NCBI RefSeq assembly: GCF_001509475.1 | Contig: NZ_LLZG01000141.1 | Location: 1-5,434 of the forward strand | DNA from: Streptomyces regalis | GTDB lineage: Bacteria > Actinomycetota > Actinomycetes > Streptomycetales > Streptomycetaceae | Direction: 5' to 3' | DNA length: 5,434 bases | Shown: piece by piece, positions 1 through 5,088 of the stretch | Layout of the letters: the number at the start of each line of letters is the position of its first letter | Position numbering within the stretch: the first letter of the stretch is position 1 | Notes under the pieces: model-generated | What the model saw: only the letters and a program-made list of their open reading frames with translations | Databases searched by the model: none | Told to the model about the DNA's origin: nothing | Translations under genes and position numbers: made by a program

Positions 1-197
1 ACGACACGACCCCGCTGCCGCTCGGCACCGGGGTGCTGCCGCTCGCCGAGTGCGTGGAGGTGCTCTCCCGGCACGGCTGGGACGGCTGGCTGTGCTGGGA
101 GTACGAGAAGCGGTGGTACGAGGATGCCGCACCGCTGGACGGACTGCTGGACGCGGGCCGCGAGCATCTGTCGCGGCTACTCAACGACTCGGCGTGA
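1..197 (+). CDS. Sugar phosphate isomerase/epimerase family protein, C-terminal end (partial at left edge)
   Basis: The last 64 codons of a gene that begins outside the window; the reading frame starts at base 3 and stops with TGA at 195-197. The visible residues include PLGTGVLPL, then HGWDGWLCWEYEKRWY, then a helical tail ending in LLNDSA. The GxGxxP...GWDGWLxxEYE pattern is typical of the last beta strand and helices of the xylose-isomerase-like TIM barrel (AP endonuclease 2 superfamily), where the Glu of the final strand usually helps bind the metal ion. These enzymes isomerise or epimerise sugars or related polyols in the cytoplasm; the substrate cannot be told from this piece. Base composition matches the rest of the window. 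It lies upstream of the lasso cluster on the same strand and is separated from the precursor gene by 215 bp, so it is probably not part of that operon. A related but 5'-truncated gene lies at the right edge. Confidence 0.8.
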   Translation, partial: DTTPLPLGTGVLPLAECVEVLSRHGWDGWLCWEYEKRWYEDAAPLDGLLDAGREHLSRLLNDSA

Positions 198-240
198 CAC
201 GGGCGTTGACACCACAATTCTCAGCCGTGTTCTCGACTAA

Positions 241-261
241 GAATTTCGGGCAACGAAATTC
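241..261. promoter_or_regulatory. Perfect 8-bp inverted repeat, 5-nt spacer (possible operator)
   Basis: GAATTTCG at 241-248 and CGAAATTC at 254-261 are exact reverse complements separated by GGCAA. The arms are AT-rich, which is unusual for a chance hairpin in such GC-rich DNA. No T-run follows, so an intrinsic terminator for the upstream isomerase is less likely than a protein-binding site, although a weak terminator role remains possible. An imperfect longer-range repeat overlaps it: AATTCT at 216-221 pairs with AGAATT at 240-245. Confidence 0.4.
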
Positions 262-396
262 CAGGGACACCTGTCTCGCCGTCAATAATTGAACGATGGA
301 TAAACGGTGCGATTCGGATGCTCAACGACTAGTCTGGAAAAAGGCGTTGGCATGTGAAATGCCGCGTCCATGAAGAAAGGGAATTACTGGAAGACC

Positions 397-409
397 AAGG
401 AGGAGGTGA
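397..409 (+). promoter_or_regulatory. Very strong ribosome binding site of the precursor gene
   Basis: AAGGAGGAGGTGA contains GGAGGTGA, an extended match to the 3' end of 16S rRNA. The GGAGG core ends 6 nt before ATG 413 and 9 nt before ATG 416, so either of the two adjacent Met codons is well placed. It is the strongest site in the cluster, which fits the need for more precursor than enzyme. Confidence 0.85.
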
Positions 410-412
410 ACC

Positions 413-526
413 ATGATGCGTACGTACGAGCGTCCGACGCTGACGCCAGTCGGTTCCTTCCGCGTCACCGGTCTCGGCACGCACCGAGGTCCGGAAAGGG
501 TTCTTCCCGCCAGGTTCAGCCTGTGA
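413..526 (+). CDS. Lasso peptide precursor (A gene), 37 aa
   Basis: Encodes a 37-residue ribosomal precursor. The leader (residues 1-20) starts MMRTYERPTLTPVGSF and carries the lasso leader pattern Y5-x-x-P8-x-L10-x-x-x-G14-x-F16, which the B1 RRE protein recognises. Thr19 fits the conserved penultimate leader Thr, placing cleavage after Gly20. The predicted core is residues 21-37, LGTHRGPERVLPARFSL. Its Glu8 is at a legal ring position, so an isopeptide bond between the Leu1 amine and the Glu8 side chain is expected, giving an 8-residue ring and a 9-residue tail. The core has no Cys, so it would be a class II lasso peptide; Arg14 or Phe15 could act as the plug. It is cationic (Arg5, Arg9, Arg14, plus His4). 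Identification rests on the leader motif, the core layout and the position directly before the cyclase. The start could be either Met1 or Met2. The activity is unknown. Confidence 0.93.
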   Translation: MMRTYERPTLTPVGSFRVTGLGTHRGPERVLPARFSL

Positions 527-649
527 CGCGTCGGTAGTTCCCCAGGCGGTTGCCTCGAGGAACGGTACCGGGTGGCGGTGTGTGTCTCGTTTCCACCGCC
601 CCCGGGCCCCCGAGTCACGCCGTAGTCCGGGTGCTAGGAGGACATCGCC
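527..649 (+). promoter_or_regulatory. Precursor-cyclase intergenic region with hairpin (possible attenuator or processing site)
   Basis: A 123-bp gap, the largest inside the operon. GGCGGTG at 574-580 is the exact reverse complement of CACCGCC at 594-600, with a 13-nt loop. A smaller AGGC-GGTT-GCCT hairpin lies just upstream at about 544-555. No T-run follows. In lasso operons a stem-loop after the precursor gene is thought to protect or partly terminate the short message, raising precursor over enzyme levels; that role is inferred here. No second precursor with an RBS is visible in the gap. The cyclase RBS (GGAGG, 637-641) lies at its end. Confidence 0.45.
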
Positions 650-2497
650 GTGGGTCGCCTCACTGTGGGCCGTTTTCCCGACGTGGACGACGTCCCCGAC
701 TGGTTCGTCGTTCTTCCGGACTGTGCTGCCGCAGCCCCGGTCGGCGTCGCCCTGCGCAACCGTGGTGCGCAGGAGGTCAGCCACCCGTCGGGGCGGCCCT
801 GGCTGCTCGGCCGCTGGTCCCGGAACGCCGTGGTGGTGGGTGAGGCGGGGCAGGCCAGGATCGCGGTGCTGGGTGAGCATGCCGTCACCGGCGGGCGGCT
901 GAGCACGGTGGCCGGGCGGATGCGCTCGGTCGCCGGTCTCGACGGGTTGGCCGGGTCACTGGCCGGGAGTCACTACCTGGTCGCGTCGGTCGCCGGGGAC
1001 GTAAGGGTCCAAGGGAGCGTCACCGGCCTTCGACCGGTGTTCCACGCCCGGATCGGTGACGCCGCTGTGGCCGGCGACCGGGCGGACGTCCTGGCCCACC
1101 TGCTCGACGCGGACGTCGACGAACGGCGGCTGGCCGTCCGACTGCTGAACTCGTCCGCGCTGCATCCGCTGGCGGGCGAGCCCGTGTGGCATGGCGTGAG
1201 CGCGCTGGCGACCGGCCACTGCCTGGTGCTCGACGGAGCCGGGCGGCGGCGGTCGGTCAGGTGGTGGAACCCCCCGGAGCCGGTCGTGCCGATGGCCGAG
1301 GGCGCCCGGGCGTTGCGGGAGGCGTTGTCCGCCGCTGTCGAGGTCCGGGGCCGGGGCCGGGACCTGGTGAGCTGCGATCTGGGCGGCCTGGATTCGACCT
1401 CCGTGTACTGTCTGGCGGCCGGCGGGGGCACGGCGAGGGTCGTCGCCTACACCGCCGACGGCCTCGACCCCCTCGGCGACGACGTGACCTGGGCCCGCCG
1501 CACCGTCACCGCGCTGGGCGGCCTGGAACACCACGTCATCGCCGGGGACCGGCTGCCGATGGTCTACGAGGGTCTGCGCGACATCGACGACCGTATGGAC
1601 GAGCCGTGCCCGGCCGCTGTCCACCGCGACCGGTGGCTGCTCATCCCCCGGTCGGCCGCGGCCCGCGGCTCGCGGCTGCACCTGACCGGCTTCGGCGGGG
1701 ACGAGTTGCTCGCCGGTTCGCCGGCTCATCTGCACACGCTGCTGCGCGCCCACCCCAGGACCGCGTTGCGGCGGGTGCGCGGTTTCGCCGCCCAACGCCC
1801 GTGGTCGTTGCGGGAGACACTGCGGCAGCTTGGGGACAGCAGCCCCTACCGGGCATGGCTCGCCCGGGTCGGCGACGCGCTCACCGCCGTACCGCCCGCC
1901 ATGGACACCCCGACCCTGGACTGGGGGACGCCCCCGCGGCTGCCCCCGTGGGCGACACCGGACGCCGTGGCAGCCGTGCGCGAGCTGGTCCGCGACGCGG
2001 CCCGTGCCGCGGAGCCGCTGGCCCCGACGCGCGGTCAGCACGTCGAGCTGGAGGCGATGCGGAGCACGTCGCGCATGGTCCGGCAGTTGGGACAGATGGC
2101 CGCGCGGCTCGGGGTGACCATCGCCGCTCCGTACTACGACGACAGGGTGGTCGAAGCGGGCCTGGCCGTGCGGGCGCAGGACCGGATCACACCCTGGCGG
2201 TACAAGCCGCTCATCGTCGAGGCCATGCGCGGCGTCGTTCCCGACGAGAGCCTTTCCCGCCAGACCAAGGACGAGGGTTCCCATGAGGTGGAGGCGGGGA
2301 TGCGGGAACACCGGGCCGAGCTGCTGGCCCTGTGCGAGGACTCGCGGCTGGCCCGGTTGGGCCTGATCGACGCTGACGTGTTGCGTGGGGTGTGCAGCCG
2401 CCCGCTGCCTCCGTCCCTGCAGTTCGACGCGCTGTACCAGACCGTGGCGTGCGAGGTGTGGCTCCGTACGCTCCAGGGCGCGGCCGTACCGTCCTGA
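650..2497 (+). CDS. Lasso peptide cyclase (C protein), asparagine synthetase-like, 615 aa
   Basis: Adenylates the core's acidic side chain (predicted Glu8) with ATP and forms the macrolactam with the core N-terminus. The N-terminal ~200 residues are a degenerate glutamine-amidotransferase-like domain; the protein starts MGRL and so lacks the Cys2 nucleophile of true AsnB, as lasso cyclases do. The C-terminal synthetase domain has the ATP-binding PP-loop CDLGGLDST (Asp248), a second nucleotide/metal-binding motif TGFGGDE (347-352), then YYDDR (495-499), PWRYKPL (Lys519) and QTK (538-540), all characteristic of actinobacterial lasso cyclases. Length is normal for the family. The PP-loop lacks the Ser expected in SGGLDS, reading as if one residue were missing. 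GTG at 650 is the first possible start because an in-frame TAG lies at 635-637; GGAGG ends 8 nt before it. It is followed by B1 after 45 bp. Confidence 0.96.
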   Translation: MGRLTVGRFPDVDDVPDWFVVLPDCAAAAPVGVALRNRGAQEVSHPSGRPWLLGRWSRNAVVVGEAGQARIAVLGEHAVTGGRLSTVAGRMRSVAGLDGLAGSLAGSHYLVASVAGDVRVQGSVTGLRPVFHARIGDAAVAGDRADVLAHLLDADVDERRLAVRLLNSSALHPLAGEPVWHGVSALATGHCLVLDGAGRRRSVRWWNPPEPVVPMAEGARALREALSAAVEVRGRGRDLVSCDLGGLDSTSVYCLAAGGGTARVVAYTADGLDPLGDDVTWARRTVTALGGLEHHVIAGDRLPMVYEGLRDIDDRMDEPCPAAVHRDRWLLIPRSAAARGSRLHLTGFGGDELLAGSPAHLHTLLRAHPRTALRRVRGFAAQRPWSLRETLRQLGDSSPYRAWLARVGDALTAVPPAMDTPTLDWGTPPRLPPWATPDAVAAVRELVRDAARAAEPLAPTRGQHVELEAMRSTSRMVRQLGQMAARLGVTIAAPYYDDRVVEAGLAVRAQDRITPWRYKPLIVEAMRGVVPDESLSRQTKDEGSHEVEAGMREHRAELLALCEDSRLARLGLIDADVLRGVCSRPLPPSLQFDALYQTVACEVWLRTLQGAAVPS

Positions 2498-2498
2498 A

Positions 2499-2519
2499 GT
2501 CCGAGGTCCGAGGTCCGAG
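2499..2519 (+). repeat. Short tandem repeat, three copies of GTCCGAG
   Basis: Three perfect 7-bp copies lie head to tail immediately after the cyclase stop codon, with a partial fourth (GT at 2520-2521). The B1 ribosome binding site (GAGGGAG, 2531-2537) and start follow. Copy number would change the spacing between cyclase and B1 without altering either protein. Probably replication slippage; no function is evident. Confidence 0.7.
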
Positions 2520-2542
2520 GTATCGAGATCGAGGGAGAGCTC

Positions 2543-2833
2543 ATGACGCTCAAACTGCGTGAGGGTGTGTTCACGACCGAGACGGAGTACGGGATCGCGC
2601 TCCTCGACGAGGATCACGACCAGTACTGGACGCTCAATCCCACCGCTGCCGTGGTCGTACGGACGCTGCTGGACGGCGGCGGCGCGGCGGAGGCCGTGCG
2701 GGCGCTCACCGCCGAGTACGCGGTGGACGCCGACAGCGCGGACCAGGACGTGCGGGAGCTGATCGGTGAGCTGCGCTCGGCCGGCCTGGTGGAGGAGGAC
2801 ACCGGGCGCCGCACGCAGGGACGGCGGCCATGA
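2543..2833 (+). CDS. Lasso peptide B1 protein: PqqD-like RiPP recognition element, 96 aa
   Basis: A stand-alone RRE that binds the precursor leader and delivers it to the B2 peptidase. Residues 5-31 form the expected beta strands, including the motif GIALLDEDHDQYWTLN (17-32); helices follow around 33-43, 47-58 and 63-81, ending in the LRSAGLVEED winged-helix segment. The pattern G-x-A-L-L-D...Y-W-x-L-N-P-T is typical of actinobacterial lasso B1 proteins, and the length is normal. Its partner is probably the Y5/P8/L10 leader motif of the 413-526 precursor. ATG 2543 follows GGGAG (2533-2537) by 5 nt. The stop overlaps the B2 start as ATGA (2830-2833), indicating translational coupling that would keep B1 and B2 in similar amounts. 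Confidence 0.95.
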   Translation: MTLKLREGVFTTETEYGIALLDEDHDQYWTLNPTAAVVVRTLLDGGGAAEAVRALTAEYAVDADSADQDVRELIGELRSAGLVEEDTGRRTQGRRP

Positions 2834-3315
2834 GCTCGACGGAAGTCGTCGTCCACGATCCGCGCTCGGTCCCCCTGCCGCGCCGGGTCCTGGTGCGGCT
2901 TGTGGTGGCCGTCGCACGGCTGCTGGCCGCCCAGCGCCCCCGGCGCATCCGTACCGTACTGGGCAGGCTCAGCCGGGGCGCCCGTCCGGCCACCGTCGAG
3001 CAGACGCGGGCGGCCCGGGACGCCGTGGTCGCGGTCAGCCTGGCATGTGCCGGACGGGAGGGGTGCCTGCCCCGGACCCTGGCCACGGCCCTGCTGTGCC
3101 GCCTGCACGGCCGGTGGCCCACCTGGTGCGTGGGCGCGCGGCGCCTGCCGCCCTTCGGGGCGCACGCCTGGGTGGAGGCGGAGGGGGTGCCGGTGGGCGA
3201 GGAGTATCCGCCGGACTACTTCCGGCCGCTGTTCACCGTGCCGTGCGCCGAGCAGCATGCCTCGTCGGTTGCTTCGGCCGGGAGCCCCGGACGCGATACG
3301 GAAAGCCACAGGTGA
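2830..3315 (+). CDS. Lasso peptide B2 protein: transglutaminase-like leader peptidase, 161 aa
   Basis: A cysteine protease that removes the leader, predicted to cut after Gly20 of the precursor, when the precursor is presented by B1. The family signature is clear: Cys79 in GREGCLPRTLATALLCR, followed by GRWPTWCVGARRLPPFGAHAWVE with catalytic His112. The Cys-His spacing of 33 residues is normal. The acidic member of the triad is less clear; Asp129 lies 17 residues after His112, and Glu124/Glu125 are nearer alternatives. The hydrophobic N-terminal segment (about 19-34) is a helix common in the family, not a signal peptide. The last ~20 residues (from about Cys139) are low-complexity and probably dispensable. 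Start ATG 2830 overlaps the B1 stop. The TGA at 3313-3315 is embedded in the exporter's ribosome binding site. Confidence 0.95.
   Translation: MSSTEVVVHDPRSVPLPRRVLVRLVVAVARLLAAQRPRRIRTVLGRLSRGARPATVEQTRAARDAVVAVSLACAGREGCLPRTLATALLCRLHGRWPTWCVGARRLPPFGAHAWVEAEGVPVGEEYPPDYFRPLFTVPCAEQHASSVASAGSPGRDTESHR
3308..3315 (+). promoter_or_regulatory. Ribosome binding site of the exporter, overlapping the B2 stop
   Basis: ACAGGTGA contains AGGTGA, complementary to the 16S rRNA 3' end; its last three bases are the B2 stop codon. It ends 4 nt before GTG 3320. This decides the exporter start, since the frame stays open far upstream inside B2 on the other frame and no better site exists there. Confidence 0.6.
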
Positions 3316-3319
3316 CCGC

Positions 3320-5071
3320 GTGAGTCCCCGGGACGTCCTGCGCCTGCTGCGCGGGCACCGCCGGAGGGTCGGCCTCGCCGTGCTGCTGATGCTGGGGGCC
3401 TCGGCTCTCGGCCTGGTCCAGCCCCTGCTGGTGAAGCAGGTGATCGAGTCGGCCACGTCCGGGAGCCCGATCGGGCCGGTGATCGTCCTGCTGGTCGCCC
3501 TCTTCCTCGCCCAGGCGCTGGTGCAGAGCCTGGCCCAGTACGTCCTGGCCCGTACCGGCGAAGGGGTCGTGCTGGGCATCCGGCTCGGACTGATCCGGCA
3601 TGTGCTGCGGCTGCCCATGGCCTCCTACGCGCGGCACCGCGTCGGCGATCTCATCTCGCGCGTCAGCGCCGACAGCACCGCACTGCGGCTGCTCGTCGCG
3701 GAGGGGTTCACGGACGCGGTGACCGGCGGTATCGCGCTGATCGGGGTCGTGGCGCTGATGCTCTGGCTCGACTGGCTGATGTTCCTGATCGTGCTGGCCG
3801 TGGTCGCGTTCGCCACCGTGCTCGTCGGCTCGGTGCTGCGCGGCATCTCGGCGGCGTCGCTGGTCACCCAGCAGGCGACGGGTGCGATGACCGCCGATTT
3901 GGAACGCGCGCTGGGAGCCATCCGAACCGTCCGGGCCAGCCGCGCCGAGCAGCGCGAGTCGGACAGGATCGGCGGCCGGGCCAGGTCGGCGTACGCGGGC
4001 AGCGTGCGGATCGCGAAGCTGGACGCGGTGGTGGGCCCGGCCGTCGAACTGGCCGTCAAGGGCTCGTTCGTCGTCGTGCTGCTCGTCGGGGGCCTGCGGG
4101 TCGCCGACCGGCAGGGATCGGTGGCGGACCTCGCCGCCTTCCTCCTCTACATGATCTATCTGGTGGGGCCGATCGGGATGGTGTTCCAGTCCGTCAGCAC
4201 CATGCAGCAGGGCGTGGGCGCGTACCGCCGGATCACCGAGGTGCTGGCCCTGCCCGCGGAGCGGGAGACCGGACCCGAACCCCCGGCGGCGCCGCAGAAG
4301 GCCGACCGGCCGCACCCCGTGCTGGCCTTCCGAGACGTGTGGTTCGGCTACGAACCGGGCCGCCCCGTCCTGCGCGGGGTGACCTTCGAAGTGCCCGAGC
4401 ACGCCCATGTGGCCCTCATCGGCAGCTCCGGAGTCGGAAAGTCCACGGTCTTCACGCTCGTCGAGCGGTTCTACGACCCCGACCGCGGCCGGATCGAGTT
4501 CGCCGGCCGTGACATCCGGACCGTCAGCCGCTCCGCGCACCGGGCCCGGATCGGCCTGGTGGAGCAGCAGGCGCCGGTGCTGTACGGCACTCTGCGGGAG
4601 AACCTGACCTACGCCGTCCCGGACGCCGCACCCGACGAGGTCGACCGGGTGGTCGGGCTCGTCCACCTCACGGACCTGGTCACCCAGCTGCCGCACGGCC
4701 TGGACACCGACGCCGGGGAGCACGGCATGGCGCTGTCCGGCGGTGAGCGCCAGCGCATCGCCATCGCCCGCTCCCTGCTGGCCCGGCCCCGCCTGCTCCT
4801 GCTGGACGAGCCGACCGCCCACCTGGACGCGGTCAACGAGGCGGCACTGGCCCGGTCGATCCGCGACGCGTCGGCCCAGTGCACGCTGCTGGTGATCGCC
4901 CACCGCATGTCGACCATCCGCGCCGCGGACCTGATCCTCGTCCTCGACGAGGGGCGCATCGTCGCCACGGGCAGCCACGAGCAGCTCGTCGCCACCAGCG
5001 AGCACTACCGGATCCTGGTCCGCGCCCAGCAGGCCGGAGCGGTCGGCGCCTCCCGGGCGGGGGCAGGCTGA
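3320..5071 (+). CDS. Lasso peptide ABC exporter (D protein), fused permease-ATPase, 583 aa
   Basis: A half-transporter that dimerises in the membrane and uses ATP to export the lasso peptide, which would also protect the producer. The N-terminal ~300 residues have about six membrane segments (roughly 18-38, 51-72, 134-153, 155-175, 238-262, 270-292) of the type IV ABC exporter fold. The ATPase domain is complete: Walker A GSSGVGKST (368-376, Lys374), Q-loop VEQQAPVLYGT (Gln416), signature LSGGE (472-476), Walker B LLLLDEPTAHLD (Asp496, catalytic Glu497) and H-loop IAHR (His528). The VEQ-APVL-GTLRENL wording is close to exporters of actinobacterial lasso clusters. There is no N-terminal C39 peptidase domain, as expected since B2 removes the leader. 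GTG 3320 starts VSPRDVLRLL, 4 nt after the B2 stop; the same frame is open back to 2900, but that stretch is only a shadow of B2. It is the last gene of the operon, and no terminator follows before the next coding-like sequence. Confidence 0.95.
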   Translation: MSPRDVLRLLRGHRRRVGLAVLLMLGASALGLVQPLLVKQVIESATSGSPIGPVIVLLVALFLAQALVQSLAQYVLARTGEGVVLGIRLGLIRHVLRLPMASYARHRVGDLISRVSADSTALRLLVAEGFTDAVTGGIALIGVVALMLWLDWLMFLIVLAVVAFATVLVGSVLRGISAASLVTQQATGAMTADLERALGAIRTVRASRAEQRESDRIGGRARSAYAGSVRIAKLDAVVGPAVELAVKGSFVVVLLVGGLRVADRQGSVADLAAFLLYMIYLVGPIGMVFQSVSTMQQGVGAYRRITEVLALPAERETGPEPPAAPQKADRPHPVLAFRDVWFGYEPGRPVLRGVTFEVPEHAHVALIGSSGVGKSTVFTLVERFYDPDRGRIEFAGRDIRTVSRSAHRARIGLVEQQAPVLYGTLRENLTYAVPDAAPDEVDRVVGLVHLTDLVTQLPHGLDTDAGEHGMALSGGERQRIAIARSLLARPRLLLLDEPTAHLDAVNEAALARSIRDASAQCTLLVIAHRMSTIRAADLILVLDEGRIVATGSHEQLVATSEHYRILVRAQQAGAVGASRAGAG

Positions 5072-5088
5072 GCGGGGGATCTCCGAGG

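Larger units (their letters stand above)
198..412 (+). promoter_or_regulatory. Upstream region and probable promoter of the lasso operon
   Basis: A non-coding stretch noticeably richer in A/T than the genes around it. It is the only gap long enough before the precursor gene to hold the operon's promoter. A consensus -35 hexamer TTGACA sits at 206-211, but the bases 17 bp downstream (GTTCTC, 229-234) make a poor -10. A second candidate is TTGAAC at 289-294 with TCGGAT at 314-319, a 19-bp spacer, which resembles streptomycete TAGGAT-type -10 boxes and would leave a leader of roughly 90 nt. Inverted repeats at 241-261 and 327-334 lie in the same stretch and could be operator sites. No transcription start can be fixed from sequence alone. 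Confidence 0.45.

Noticed and set aside
241..261. Intrinsic terminator of the left isomerase gene
   Set aside because: The stem is AT-rich and there is no T-run after it; kept only as a possible operator.
370..537. 55-codon ORF starting at ATG 370, overlapping the precursor in another frame
   Set aside because: It has no ribosome binding site, and the strong AAGGAGGAGGTGA lies inside it, serving ATG 413. Its sequence lacks any leader or core pattern.
572..625. Second small precursor-like ORF between the precursor and cyclase genes (GTG at 572)
   Set aside because: It has only 17 codons, no ribosome binding site, and no leader motif.
956..2917. 653-codon open frame on the minus strand opposite the cyclase and B1
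   Set aside because: It is rich in Pro, Arg, Gly and Gln with no domain pattern. In high-GC DNA the frame opposite a real gene is often open; the plus strand has clear cyclase motifs.
2900..3319. N-terminal extension of the exporter back to position 2900
   Set aside because: This stretch is Arg/Pro/Gly-rich, overlaps B2 in another frame and would put 140 non-family residues before the membrane domain. GTG 3320 has a good ribosome binding site and gives a normal family length.
3233..5005. 590-codon open frame on the minus strand opposite the exporter
   Set aside because: It is a compositional shadow full of Asp, Gly, His, Gln and Arg; the plus strand has all ABC transporter motifs.
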